A DNA stretch of 51,338 nucleotides from Hyphomicrobiales bacterium (GCA_900472295.1 UCIA01000014.1:102855-154192); one strand, 5' to 3'. Counted from the stretch's first letter, positions 17,772 through 26,666 are shown. A program made the numbers and translations. Notes: generated from the letters alone by a model not told the origin.

Positions 17772-18257
17772 ATGAGCAAGGCCCTTAGTACATTCGCATT
17801 GGTTGCATTGTTCACCGCATTGCTGATGGCGCTCAGCCTGGCGGTGGCCAGGCACGGTTATCCCTATGGCGCGATTGGAGTGAGGCGGCTGGACGGCATT
17901 GCCGATGCCGGCTCGTTCCTGCCGCTCGCCGCCGTCTATTTCTTCAGCGCCATGCTGATGATGATCTTGCCGATCCGGGCCGCCGGCATTGTGCTCACCC
18001 ATGCGGCGGACGCGCTGTTCTGGGCAACGATCGCCCTGTTCGCAACCATTGTCGGCTGCCTCCTCGCCCGCTGGGCGTTCGGCCAGAGCAGCGTGCTGTG
18101 GGCACTGCTCAACTGGCGCTTCCTGTTTGCCGTCGCTATCGTCGGCTGCCATTTCACCATGAACGAGCTGCGCCGCAACATCCTGCTCCGAAGCCTGTTC
18201 TTCGTCATCTTTGCCGCGGCAACGCTGGCCTGCCTGTTCTGGACTTTCCCGGCCTGA
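17772..18257 (+). CDS. small integral membrane protein, unknown
   Basis: A 161-residue protein with about five hydrophobic segments (residues 5-25, 45-65, 80-105, 115-125 and 140-158) and short basic connecting loops (for example NELRRN). I do not recognise a family. ATG at 17772 is chosen because AAGGAG at 17763-17768 is a strong ribosome binding site; a longer reading from 17733 adds a basic stretch with no support. It sits between the importer operon and the aldehyde dehydrogenase and shows no obvious link to either. Confidence 0.7.
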   Translation: MSKALSTFALVALFTALLMALSLAVARHGYPYGAIGVRRLDGIADAGSFLPLAAVYFFSAMLMMILPIRAAGIVLTHAADALFWATIALFATIVGCLLARWAFGQSSVLWALLNWRFLFAVAIVGCHFTMNELRRNILLRSLFFVIFAAATLACLFWTFPA

Positions 18258-18291
18258 CAAGGGGGCCGCTTAATTTCTTCGGTTTTGAGCT

Positions 18292-18310
18292 CGCGGCTTT
18301 CGCAGCCGCG
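18292..18310. terminator. possible terminator hairpin after 17772-18257
   Basis: Perfect 7-base inverted repeat CGCGGCT / AGCCGCG with a five-base loop, 34 bases after the stop codon. There is no T-run following it, so a transcription stop is only possible. Confidence 0.3.
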
Positions 18311-18366
18311 CGCCATCGGCTATCCAGTCTGCAGCCAATTTCTGCCCTCACAGCGCCGTCATTTGT

Positions 18367-18382
18367 CTGATAAATGAATCAG
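18367..18382. promoter_or_regulatory. operator-like inverted repeat before aldehyde dehydrogenase
   Basis: CTGAT (18367-18371) and ATCAG (18378-18382) form a perfect inverted repeat with a six-base centre, 43 bases upstream of the ATG. The TTGTCT at its left edge could serve as a -35 box. Suggestive of a repressor site; no regulator gene is adjacent. Confidence 0.3.
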
Positions 18383-18425
18383 GCATACGGCACTGCCAGC
18401 AAACTATGACAAGGAAGACCGCGAC

Positions 18426-19865
18426 ATGACCCTGTTCCGCAAGAATCTGATCGATGGCGAGTGGGTCGGCGACGCCGGCTCGCGCAACATCAACCCGTCC
18501 GATACCGGCGATGTCGTCGGCGAGTATGCCTCGGCGGGTGCCGAACAGGCCAAACAGGCCATCGCGGCGGCAAAAGCCGCCTTCCCCGCCTGGTCGCGAT
18601 CGGCGCCTCTGGTGCGCCACGCGGTGCTGAAAAAGGCCTCGGACGAGATCATGGCGCGCAAGGACGAGATCGGCCGCGCGCTGTCGCGCGAGGAAGGCAA
18701 GACGCTGGCCGAAGGCATTGGCGAGACCATCCGCGCCGCCCAGATATTCGATTTCTTCGCCGGCGAGACGCTGCGCCTGTCGGGCGAACTGGTGCCCAGC
18801 GTGCGGCCGGGCGTCGGCGTTGAGATCACCCGCGAAGCCGTCGGCGTCGTCGGCATCATCACGCCGTGGAATTTCCCGATCGCCATTCCCACCTGGAAGA
18901 TCGCGCCGGCGCTCGCCCACGGCAACACCATCGTCTTCAAGCCGGCCGAACTGGTACCGGAGAGCGCCTGGACCATTGTCGACATCCTGCACCGCGCCGG
19001 CCTGCCGAAAGGCGTGCTCAATTTGGTCATGGGCAAGGGTTCGGTGGTTGGCCAGGCCATGCTCGACAGCCCTGACCTCAACGCCATCACCTTCACCGGC
19101 TCCGTCGGCACCGGCAAACGCGTCGCCGCGGCCAGCGTCGAGCACATGCGAAAATTCCAGCTCGAAATGGGCGGCAAGAACCCGATGGTCGTGCTCGACG
19201 ACGCCGACCTCGCCATAGCGGTCGATTGCGCCATCAACGGCGCCTATTTCTCGACCGGCCAGCGTTGCACGGCCTCCTCGCGCCTGGTGGTGACCGAGGG
19301 CATTCACGACCGCTTCGTCGCCGCGCTCAAGGAGCGCCTGGAAAAGCTCGTCATCGGCGATGCGCTCGACGCCAAGACCCAGATCGGCCCGGTGGTCGAT
19401 GCGAGCCAGCTCAAGCAGGACGAGGACTACATTGCCATCGGCAGCCAGGAAGGCGCCAACCTCGCTTTCGGCGGCGAGCGGCTCGACCGCGAAACGCCCG
19501 GCTTTTACCTCAGGCCGGCCCTGTTCACCGAGAGCACCAACGCCATGCGCATTTCGCGCGAGGAAATCTTCGGCCCGGTCGCCAACGTCATCCGCGTCAA
19601 GGATTATGACGAAGCGCTGGCCGTCGCCAACGACACCCCCTTCGGCCTGACCTCCGGCATCTGCACCTCCAGCCTCAAGCACGCCACGCATTTCCGGCGC
19701 AATTCCGAAGCCGGCATGGTGATGGTCAATCTGCCCACCGCCGGTGTCGATTTCCACGTCCCGTTCGGCGGCCGCAAGGGTTCGAGCTACGGCCCGCGCG
19801 AGCAGGGCCGCTACGCCGCGGAATTCTACACCACGGTGAAGACAGCCTACACCTTTGCCGGCTGA
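18426..19865 (+). CDS. NAD(P)-dependent aldehyde dehydrogenase, likely alpha-ketoglutarate semialdehyde type
   Basis: A 479-residue cytoplasmic aldehyde dehydrogenase. The cofactor-binding TPWNFPIAIPTWKIAPALAHGN and FTGSVGTGKRVAAAS, catalytic Glu247 in LEMGGKNP and nucleophile Cys281 in GQRCTASSR are all present, and EEIFGPV and PFGGRKGSSYG close the enzyme. It resembles the branch that oxidises 2,5-dioxopentanoate to 2-oxoglutarate in sugar-acid and hydroxyproline breakdown, but succinate-semialdehyde-type activity cannot be excluded. AAGGA precedes the ATG. The DUF1349 gene follows after 15 bases, so the two are probably cotranscribed. Confidence 0.9.
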   Translation: MTLFRKNLIDGEWVGDAGSRNINPSDTGDVVGEYASAGAEQAKQAIAAAKAAFPAWSRSAPLVRHAVLKKASDEIMARKDEIGRALSREEGKTLAEGIGETIRAAQIFDFFAGETLRLSGELVPSVRPGVGVEITREAVGVVGIITPWNFPIAIPTWKIAPALAHGNTIVFKPAELVPESAWTIVDILHRAGLPKGVLNLVMGKGSVVGQAMLDSPDLNAITFTGSVGTGKRVAAASVEHMRKFQLEMGGKNPMVVLDDADLAIAVDCAINGAYFSTGQRCTASSRLVVTEGIHDRFVAALKERLEKLVIGDALDAKTQIGPVVDASQLKQDEDYIAIGSQEGANLAFGGERLDRETPGFYLRPALFTESTNAMRISREEIFGPVANVIRVKDYDEALAVANDTPFGLTSGICTSSLKHATHFRRNSEAGMVMVNLPTAGVDFHVPFGGRKGSSYGPREQGRYAAEFYTTVKTAYTFAG

Positions 19866-19880
19866 TCCTCGGATGTATCG

Positions 19881-20462
19881 ATGACTTCGGCCAAAGAGGA
19901 CCTGACCTGGCTCAACCCGCCGCCGCACCACGTGTTCGGGCCCGGCACGGTGCATGTGCGCACCGCCAAGGAGACCGATTTCTGGCGCGAGACCTTCTAC
20001 GGTTTCTGGCGTGACAACGGTCATTTCCTCTACCGCCCGGTCGAGGGTGACTTCAGCGCCGAAGTCACCGTCAAGGGCGACTACAAGGTGCTCTACGACC
20101 AGGCCGGATTGATGCTGCGGCTGAGCGAAACGCACTGGATCAAGGCCGGCATCGAATACACTGACGGGCTGGCCTACTTTTCCGTCGTCGTCACCAACGA
20201 CACCTCAGACTGGTCGCTGGTCGCCATTGCGGCCGGCGCTGAAGGCGTTCGCATCCGCCTGACCCGCCACGCCGAGGCGATCCGCATCCAGTATCTGGAC
20301 TCGGCCGATGGCCACTGGAAGCCGGTGCGGCTCGCCTATTTCCCGATCTCAGAAACCGTCGATGTCGGCATGATGTGCTGCTCACCGCAACGCGAAGGTT
20401 TTGAAGTAACATTCGCCGATTTCACGGTCGGCCCGCCCATCTCGCGGGATCTGCACGACTGA
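19881..20462 (+). CDS. DUF1349 protein
   Basis: A 193-residue cytoplasmic protein of the DUF1349 family (concanavalin-like jelly-roll fold). Landmarks are the amino-terminal WLNPPPHH, DFWRETFYGFWRDNGHFLY, GDFSAEVTVKGDYKVLYDQAGLMLRL, WIKAGIEYTDG and a C-terminal GMMCCSP. Relatives occur beside carbohydrate or aldehyde metabolism genes and are sometimes named regulators of enolase, which is not established for this one. It follows the aldehyde dehydrogenase after 15 bases. Confidence 0.85.
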   Translation: MTSAKEDLTWLNPPPHHVFGPGTVHVRTAKETDFWRETFYGFWRDNGHFLYRPVEGDFSAEVTVKGDYKVLYDQAGLMLRLSETHWIKAGIEYTDGLAYFSVVVTNDTSDWSLVAIAAGAEGVRIRLTRHAEAIRIQYLDSADGHWKPVRLAYFPISETVDVGMMCCSPQREGFEVTFADFTVGPPISRDLHD

Positions 20463-20561
20463 GACTATTTCGACGCCGCATTCCCGCACCATGGCTGCCT
20501 TTCGCAATCCGTGACGGCGGGATAGAACGCGGATGCCCGCCAGCGCAGTCGATGGATATTC

Positions 20562-21554
20562 ATGCCGCCGAATGATCCGCTCATCCTTTTCTACACCTCG
20601 TTCTTCGGCAAGCCGGTCGACATAGACGCCATCCCGGATTGCGGCGTGCCTGTCGAATGGAGCAACGATCGCCGACGCCTGGCCGAGGCGGCGGCGGTGG
20701 TCTTCCATCTGCCCAATTTCCGCGAGATCGGCGACGCCCGCAAATATCCGGGTCAAGCCTGGGTCGCCTGGTCGTGGGAGAGCAAGGTCAACTACCCATC
20801 GATGGCCGATCCTCGCTTCATGAAGCATTTCGACATCACCATGACCTATGAATCCGGATCGGATATCTGGATACCTTACCTTCCGCATGCCGGCTGGTGG
20901 CAGGCAGCGCAAGCCGGTGCAATTCCCGCCAAGACGGAGAGCGCGCCGGTCGTGCTTTTCCAGTCCGACAGGCTGGACCGCAGTGGCCGCAATGCGTTGG
21001 TGGACGAGCTGGCGCGGCATATTGGCGTCGACGCCTATGGCCGTCATCGCGCCAATCGCAAGATCGAAGGCCCCGATCTTGGCCGGCAAACCAAGATCGA
21101 AACCGTTGGCCGCTACCGGTTCTGCCTCGCTCTGGAGAATTCGATCGCGCCCGGCTACGTCACCGAGAAGATCTTCGACGCGCTGCTTGCCGGCGCCGTC
21201 CCGATCTATCTAGGCGCTGCCAATGTCGGGGATTTCGTTCCGCCCAATTCCTATATCGACGCCACGTCCTTTGCCTCGCCCGCCGAGCTTGCCGCCTATC
21301 TCCATCATCTGGTCGAGACGCCACAAGCCTACGAAGCCTATTTCGACTGGCGATCGAAGCCGCTGCCCGAATCGCTCGCCGCTCGTCTGCGTCAGGTCGA
21401 AATGCCAGGGATGTGCCGCTTGGCGGGGCTTGTTCATCGGCGCATCGAGCAAGGTAATGGCCCACGGCCGGGTTGGCCGAGATTGCCATTTGGGCTCGTC
21501 GCATTGCTGCGGGCCCGTTGGTATCGCCTACGCCAGGCTGCCCACCGCAGCTGA
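20562..21554 (+). CDS. glycosyltransferase family 10 (alpha-1,3-fucosyltransferase-like)
   Basis: A 330-residue GT-B fold transferase. The C-terminal donor-binding half has the GT10 hallmark RYRFCLALENSIAPGYVTEK, then IFDALLAGAVPIYLGA and PNSYIDA. Family members transfer fucose from GDP-fucose to GlcNAc in LPS or glycans. The amino-terminal half is shorter and divergent, and no GDP-fucose synthesis genes are in view, so the sugar donor is uncertain. The nodulation fucosyltransferase NodZ is a different family, so this is not NodZ. First gene of a glycosyltransferase cluster. Confidence 0.87.
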   Translation: MPPNDPLILFYTSFFGKPVDIDAIPDCGVPVEWSNDRRRLAEAAAVVFHLPNFREIGDARKYPGQAWVAWSWESKVNYPSMADPRFMKHFDITMTYESGSDIWIPYLPHAGWWQAAQAGAIPAKTESAPVVLFQSDRLDRSGRNALVDELARHIGVDAYGRHRANRKIEGPDLGRQTKIETVGRYRFCLALENSIAPGYVTEKIFDALLAGAVPIYLGAANVGDFVPPNSYIDATSFASPAELAAYLHHLVETPQAYEAYFDWRSKPLPESLAARLRQVEMPGMCRLAGLVHRRIEQGNGPRPGWPRLPFGLVALLRARWYRLRQAAHRS

Positions 21555-21611
21555 GGCTACGGGTGCAAGGCGGCTGGCAGGCTCGCCGCCGGCCATGCTA
21601 ATTGGCGGCGC

Positions 21612-22379
21612 ATGGTTGTTGTCGCCATTCCTGTCCATGAACGCGCGGAGCTGGTCCGCCACTGCTTTGCCACCGCGGCCGAACTGATCCTGCCGGAAGG
21701 ATCGGAGATCATTGTCTATGACGATGCAAGCCCGACGCTCGACGCAAGGGCGCTGATGGCGCAAACCGGTCTCGCGGCCCGGCTTGAGCGCGCCACCGAG
21801 CGCCGGGGCGCGTCCGGCACCGTCACCCATATCTGGCGGGCCTTCCTCGGTTCGGCTCACGGTCATCTGTTGTTTCTCGACAGCGACATGGTCATCAATC
21901 GCGATGCCGTCCAGGTGGGGTTAGCCCAGCTCGCCGGCTTCGACGGGTTGCTGACCCTGTACAATTCGATCATGCACCCGGGCAAGCCGGCCGGCCCCGG
22001 CCTTGTCGGAAAAACCCGGATCGGCAATGCCGGCACGCTCTGGCAGCGACCGCTCGTCGAAGCGGCGCTGCCGGTCGTGGGAGGCCAGGACTATATCGAC
22101 GACCGCTATTGCGAGTTCTTTCAGGCGCGCAAGGTGGCGATGGCGGCGATGGCGCAAAGCCGGGTCCAGCATCTCGGCATCGCCGGAGAAAACTACCGTC
22201 ACTTTGGCGACCTCGACCACGGCATCGGCTTCGTTCCGGATTCTCCCGCCCAGTCGGCCGCCATCGTCTATGCCCACGACCAGTTGCTGAGCCGGCAGGA
22301 GGCGCTGTTGCCGAAAGTGGCGTGGCTGCGGGCGCGCAGCAAGCCATCGTTCTGGCGTCGGCTGACCGGGCGCGATTGA
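21612..22379 (+). CDS. GT-A type glycosyltransferase (family 2-like)
   Basis: A 255-residue protein beginning VVVAIPVHERAELVRHCF, the nucleotide-binding start of GT2-type enzymes, with IIVYDDASPT and the metal-binding LLFLDSDMVIN (Asp-Ser-Asp) in place. The second half lacks the usual GT2 acceptor-side motifs and ends RARSKPSFWRRLTG. It lies 57 bases after the GT10 gene and is convergent with the next gene. Acceptor unknown; surface polysaccharide or LPS is likely. Confidence 0.78.
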   Translation: MVVVAIPVHERAELVRHCFATAAELILPEGSEIIVYDDASPTLDARALMAQTGLAARLERATERRGASGTVTHIWRAFLGSAHGHLLFLDSDMVINRDAVQVGLAQLAGFDGLLTLYNSIMHPGKPAGPGLVGKTRIGNAGTLWQRPLVEAALPVVGGQDYIDDRYCEFFQARKVAMAAMAQSRVQHLGIAGENYRHFGDLDHGIGFVPDSPAQSAAIVYAHDQLLSRQEALLPKVAWLRARSKPSFWRRLTGRD

Positions 22380-22414
22380 TCTTGTTCAAGGGTTGGCGGA
22401 AGGAAGCGAACCGC

Positions 22415-23983
22415 TCACCAGGGGACGTGTAGTATCTCAAGCTTGGGCAAGCCGACCGGCCTGATGCCGAGATCATTGGCAAGCAGACCAAAAGCTTCGG
22501 TCTCGATCAGGTCGCGATAGGGAATTTCGGGGAAGCGAAGGCCGCCACGATGCAAGGCGGCATCGACCAGCAGCATGGTCCCGCCGACCGCATCAAGGCC
22601 GATGATATCGAGATGCCTGACATCGCTGAGATGATAGCGGGTTTGTGTTTGAGCGGGAGGCTGATAGAGGCCGCCGCGTATCTCGCGATAGTAGCGATAA
22701 TCCCTGGTCTGTCGTCTGATGACGAAGCTGTTGAGGTCGAAGCTGCCGCCGCCGGCGATCTTCACACAGTTGGGCACCGCGATGCGGTGCCCAGTGGCAA
22801 CCAGCCGGGTCAGCACATCGTTGGGAAAGCGCCAGACGTCGATGTCGATCCACAGCGCCCAGTCGTCGTCGGCATCCAGCCCATGGTCGATCAGGTGATT
22901 GCGAACCTTGGCAATGGCGCCGCGCCTGGCACGCTGCAGCCGCGGCTTCGCCCGTTTTGCCCGGTCAAGGCCTGCATTGCCCAGCTGCTTCTGCAGCAGC
23001 ACGATGCCGCGATAGCGGCTTGCCAGCGGCGCCGTCGCCGCTTGCAGCCTTTCCCAGCTGCCATCTGAACTGTCGCCTTCGCAAAAGACCAGCTTGATCC
23101 TGTCCCTGGGGTAGTCGAGCGCCTGCAGCGCATCGAGGAAAGGCTGGATAAGGTCGGCTGCATCGCGAAGCGGCACCAGGATAGCGATGTTTTGCCCGCT
23201 CGGCGCCGGCGCCGAAAGCGCTTCCCGGCTGACGCTGCTCCTGGCCGCCGCTTCGTCGAGATAGGGGCCGCGCGTCAGATAGTACCGTGACCTGTAGGCG
23301 AGGGTGCGGAGCTTGCTCCACAAACCCGGCGGCGGCTCGGGCGTCCACCAGGTGCCGGCCCAGTGATGGATCGACAGCGTCGGCGTTCCGCCGCCATCGT
23401 TTTGTCCAAACGAGTCCGCGGGCGTGAACAAGGTTGCCGGATGGATGGCAAAGGCCGTCTGGTCGCCATACGCGAGTTGCGCCGAGGTCAGCAGGCAAGG
23501 GCCGGTCGCATCGAGCGCGTCCTTGGCATGTGCCAGCCCCGGCAGCATCGACTGCACTTCGATCCAGAATGGGTGGCCGGCCGGGCTGGCCATCGTGCCG
23601 TTGAACAGCAGATAGGGCAGTCCGCGAAAATCGGCCTGCATCCTTGCGTGCGTGTCCGGCTCCTTGCACAGCACGATCCGGCCTTCGCCCATGATCGGAT
23701 CGAACGGCGCGACGCATTCGCAGTCGATGTCGGCATAGACGCCGCCAAAATGATGCAGCAGCAGATACCGCGCCGCGTCGGCGCGCAGCACGCCTTGGGC
23801 ATAGCTGCAGAAAGTCGCCAGGAAATCCGGATAATGCTGGGCGACGAATTCGAGCAGCATCCGGTCGCTCCAGAACATCATCGTCCAGTCGGGATGATGC
23901 CGCTTCCAGCTCCCGACATAAGCCTGGAAACGAGCCGGCACGCTGTCGGTTTTCCAGGTCTGGTGCAAGATCTTGGGGATCAT
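22415..23983 (-). CDS. bifunctional glycosyltransferase: GT32 (Och1-like) fused to Anp1-like GT62 domain
   Basis: A 522-residue fusion. Residues 1-about 250 are a GT32/Och1-type domain: IPKILHQTWKTDSVP at the start, and HFGGVYADIDCECVAPFD with the DxD metal site. Residues about 270-522 resemble the Anp1/Van1/Mnn9 domain: a GT-A start with IAILVPLRDAADLIQPFLDAL, VFCEGDSSDGSW, a donor-site WALWIDIDVWRFPNDVL and a C-terminal LEILHVPW. In yeast Och1 and Anp1 act in sequence on mannan; here they share one chain. ATG at 23983 begins the GT32 domain; the frame is open to 24151, inside the next gene. Confidence 0.85.
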   Translation of the reverse strand: MIPKILHQTWKTDSVPARFQAYVGSWKRHHPDWTMMFWSDRMLLEFVAQHYPDFLATFCSYAQGVLRADAARYLLLHHFGGVYADIDCECVAPFDPIMGEGRIVLCKEPDTHARMQADFRGLPYLLFNGTMASPAGHPFWIEVQSMLPGLAHAKDALDATGPCLLTSAQLAYGDQTAFAIHPATLFTPADSFGQNDGGGTPTLSIHHWAGTWWTPEPPPGLWSKLRTLAYRSRYYLTRGPYLDEAAARSSVSREALSAPAPSGQNIAILVPLRDAADLIQPFLDALQALDYPRDRIKLVFCEGDSSDGSWERLQAATAPLASRYRGIVLLQKQLGNAGLDRAKRAKPRLQRARRGAIAKVRNHLIDHGLDADDDWALWIDIDVWRFPNDVLTRLVATGHRIAVPNCVKIAGGGSFDLNSFVIRRQTRDYRYYREIRGGLYQPPAQTQTRYHLSDVRHLDIIGLDAVGGTMLLVDAALHRGGLRFPEIPYRDLIETEAFGLLANDLGIRPVGLPKLEILHVPW

Positions 23984-24021
23984 TCGTGCCACTCGTGGGT
24001 CGGTGATCTCGATAGTGGCTG

Positions 24022-25224
24022 CTACCGGCTCTCCGCGTCCAGTCCCAATCCGTGGCCGACGGCGTCGCGGATGGCGCGCTGACCGAACCGCGACCATACC
24101 GCGTCGCGGGCGCGGGCGCGCAGCGTGGCCGTTCGGGCCGGGGCGGTGCACAGGTCTATGGCCATCGCGGCCATCCCTTCGTCCGATTCCGACACGAGCA
24201 CCTCTTCGTTTTCGATCAGGTCCAGGCCTTCGACCGCGAGCGGCGTTGCAATGATGGGAATGCCGAAGGCCATCGCCTCCAGGATCTTGATGCGCGTGCC
24301 GCCACCCGCCGAAAGCGGAACGATGCTGAGATGCGCGGCCGACAGCAGCGGCTTCATATCCCCGGGGTTCTCGACCAGCGAAACGCCCTCCAGCTCCGCC
24401 AGTGCCCGCACGGCCGCGTCGGGCGAGCGGCCGGCAACAACGAGCCTCGCCGCCGGCAGCGCCTTGCGGATGTGCGGCAGGATGGTGCGGGCCAGCCGCT
24501 GGACGGCCTCGACATTCGGCGGATAGCCGAGATGGCCGACAAACAGGACGATTGGAAATCCCTGCGATCGCCCCGGCTGCGCCGGCAATGCCTGTGGCAT
24601 CTCCTCGCTTCGCGGAATGCCGTTCGCCACGACGTCGATCGGCACCTTGCCCGACGAAAACGCCGCGAGCCGTTCACGGTCGAGCTGCGAGCAGACCCAG
24701 ATCCGGTCGACCATTCCAGCGGCCTTTCGTTCGAGCCGCCTGGCGCCTGGCGCCGCTGTTCCTGGCCCGCCTATGCGGCGCAATTGTCCGGCAAGATCCG
24801 ATTCGACATTGTGCATGTCGAGGACGACCTGCTTTGCAAGCAACCGCGAAGGCTTGAGGAATTTGAACAGCGCGACGCCCTCGACCACGATCGTGTCGGG
24901 GCGGAAGTCCCGCGCCAGCGCTTCCAGCCGCGCCAGCGCGGGTCTCGGTATCCGCACTTCAGCCCGGTTACGCCACCATCCCAGCGAAGGCGCGTGCTTG
25001 TCCTCGGCGGTGGTCAGCGCCGCCACACGGATGTTGGCCGCCAACGGCTGCGAAGGTTCGGCTTGCGGCAGGACTGAAACCAGGCAGACCGGGCCGAATT
25101 CGGCAGCGGCAACCGCATTGCCGAAATTCCTGAGGTCGCCGCCGGAGGCCGGCGGAAACGCCGGATCGTGGCACAGCACAAGGGTTCGCCGCTCGCTGCC
25201 AGCTGAATGCGGGCGTGTGGTCAC
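24022..25224 (-). CDS. glycosyltransferase family 4
   Basis: A 400-residue GT-B retaining glycosyltransferase. The amino-terminal half has a group 4 acceptor domain with LVLCHDPAFPPASGGDLRNF and the DMHNVESDLAGQ block. The C-terminal half has FVGHLGYPPNVEAV, LVVAGRSPD, a GGGTRIKILEAMAFGIPIIAT donor site with the conserved Glu, and VEGLDLIENEEVLV. GTG at 25224 is chosen as the start because a longer reading from a TTG at 25272 overlaps the upstream SDR gene. Last of four transferases in this cluster. Confidence 0.86.
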   Translation of the reverse strand: MTTRPHSAGSERRTLVLCHDPAFPPASGGDLRNFGNAVAAAEFGPVCLVSVLPQAEPSQPLAANIRVAALTTAEDKHAPSLGWWRNRAEVRIPRPALARLEALARDFRPDTIVVEGVALFKFLKPSRLLAKQVVLDMHNVESDLAGQLRRIGGPGTAAPGARRLERKAAGMVDRIWVCSQLDRERLAAFSSGKVPIDVVANGIPRSEEMPQALPAQPGRSQGFPIVLFVGHLGYPPNVEAVQRLARTILPHIRKALPAARLVVAGRSPDAAVRALAELEGVSLVENPGDMKPLLSAAHLSIVPLSAGGGTRIKILEAMAFGIPIIATPLAVEGLDLIENEEVLVSESDEGMAAMAIDLCTAPARTATLRARARDAVWSRFGQRAIRDAVGHGLGLDAESR

Positions 25225-25240
25225 TCGCTGCCCCGGCTGT

Positions 25241-25987
25241 TCAATAGGTCGCGCGCCCGCCGGACACGTCAAAGACGGCGGCGGTCGTGAAGGAACACTC
25301 CTCGGACGTGATCCATGAAATCAGCGCCGCCACCTCCTCGACCTCGCCGAACCGCGCCATCGGTATTTTCGACAGCATGAAATCGATATGCTGCTGGCTC
25401 ATCTGATTGAAGATCGCGGTGCGTACGGCAGCCGGCGTGACGCAGTTCACCGTCACCCTGGTTTTCGCCAGTTCCTTGCCCAGCGACTTGGTCATCCCGA
25501 TCACCGCCGCCTTCGAGGTGCTGTAGGCCGAGGCGTTGGGGTTGCCCTCCTTGCCGGCGATCGAGGCGATGTTGACGATCCTGCCATAGTTGCGTTCGAG
25601 CATGTGCGGCACCAGCGCCCTGTTGCAGTAGAAGACGCCGTTGATGTTGATGTCGATGACCTGCCGCCAATCGTCGGTGGAATATTCCCAGGTCGTCATG
25701 TTGGGTCCGGTGATGGCGGCACTGGTGACCAGTATATCGACCGCGCCAAGGGCCTTGATTGTCTGCCGGGCCGCGTCTTCGACCGCGGCCGGATCGGCAA
25801 CGTCCAAAGTCACGCCATGCAGCCCGGCAATGGTGGCCTTGGCCTGCTCGATCTGTGCCGGGTCGCGATCCCAGACGCAGACGCGCCCGCCCTCTTCGAC
25901 GATCCGCTGCGCGACCGCCAGGCCGATGCCGGAGGCACCGCCGGTGATGACCGCCGATCGCCCTGTAAACCGTCCCGGAAAACGCAT
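25241..25987 (-). CDS. short-chain dehydrogenase/reductase (SDR)
   Basis: A 248-residue classical SDR. Glycine-rich cofactor motif TGGASGIG, the Asp pocket at LDVADPA, catalytic Ser in NIASIAGKEG, and the YxxxK pair in SAYSTSKAAVIG are all visible, then the C-terminal FDVSGGRATY. GGGAGGA lies just before ATG 25987, and the upstream continuation to 26041 is rejected for that reason. The substrate cannot be told from sequence; related enzymes reduce 3-oxoacyl or sugar substrates. Precedes the GT4 gene on the same strand. Confidence 0.88.
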   Translation of the reverse strand: MRFPGRFTGRSAVITGGASGIGLAVAQRIVEEGGRVCVWDRDPAQIEQAKATIAGLHGVTLDVADPAAVEDAARQTIKALGAVDILVTSAAITGPNMTTWEYSTDDWRQVIDININGVFYCNRALVPHMLERNYGRIVNIASIAGKEGNPNASAYSTSKAAVIGMTKSLGKELAKTRVTVNCVTPAAVRTAIFNQMSQQHIDFMLSKIPMARFGEVEEVAALISWITSEECSFTTAAVFDVSGGRATY

Positions 25988-26131
25988 CGGCAAATCCTCC
26001 CAATCGGCGGCGAATGTGGAGTCAATGACGGGCAAGTTCAAGCCGCGATTGCGGCCGCCGGTTGGGATAGTGCTGGGCCAGAGGGCCGGCGGCCTCCCAA
26101 GCTACGTCAGCGCGGCCAAGTGCCGGATCGA

Positions 26132-26524
26132 TCAGCGAAGCGGTTCGGCGTTGAACACCTTCTGGACGATCTGCCAGCGGCCGTCGAGGAACAGGCACGA
26201 CAAAAGGTCGGTCACCTCGCGCGGAGGGATGCGAAGGCTGATTTTGAGGACTGCCATATCGCGCACCAGGTTGATCGAGAGAATCCGGTCCTTGCGCTCG
26301 GCGCTGGTTTCTCGCGGCGACTTCAGCGTCCGGACGGTGTCCAGCCAGGCGGCGATAGGGGTAACGACGACAGTGTCATTTTCTCCCTTCCGCGTAACAA
26401 AGGCCGCCTCGTGCAGAATGGAGCCGAACTTGTCGGCGTCCATGTCATGGGCGGCGTCGAAATAGATTTGAGCCAAGGCGGCCAACCCTTCTATCTCAGG
26501 CGAGTGGATGTCGGACGTGGTCAT
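26132..26524 (-). CDS. NTF2-like small protein (SnoaL/lumazine-binding-like)
   Basis: A 130-residue protein of the NTF2-like fold, similar to the putative lumazine-binding or SnoaL-type families. Pattern: an amino-terminal helix with EGLAALAQIYFDAAHDMD, LHEAAFVTRKGENDTVVVTP, INLVRDMAVLKISLRIP, and a terminal strand FLDGRWQIVQKVFNAEP. No catalytic residues can be assigned with confidence. It is divergent from the LysR gene at 26667, suggesting the regulator controls it. Confidence 0.75.
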   Translation of the reverse strand: MTTSDIHSPEIEGLAALAQIYFDAAHDMDADKFGSILHEAAFVTRKGENDTVVVTPIAAWLDTVRTLKSPRETSAERKDRILSINLVRDMAVLKISLRIPPREVTDLLSCLFLDGRWQIVQKVFNAEPLR

Positions 26525-26638
26525 GATGGCTTCCCTTCAGGTCTGGCAACGCGCTTGCTATAAGGGGTTCGGCGGCAGCGTTTAACCGGCGCGCCCTTAC
26601 CAGCCTTGTTAGCTGAGCTACGCAATCACGGTATTCTC

Positions 26639-26666
26639 GGCACGGGTAATCTTGGCACGGGTAATC
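26639..26666. promoter_or_regulatory. tandem repeat at LysR gene start
   Basis: The 13-base unit GGCACGGGTAATC occurs at 26639-26651 and 26654-26666, spaced by 15 bases, directly before the ATG. It could be a repeated operator or a replication-slippage duplication. Confidence 0.4.

Noticed and set aside
18348..20135. 595-codon minus-strand frame opposite the aldehyde dehydrogenase
   Set aside because: Shadow frame with no recognisable domain.
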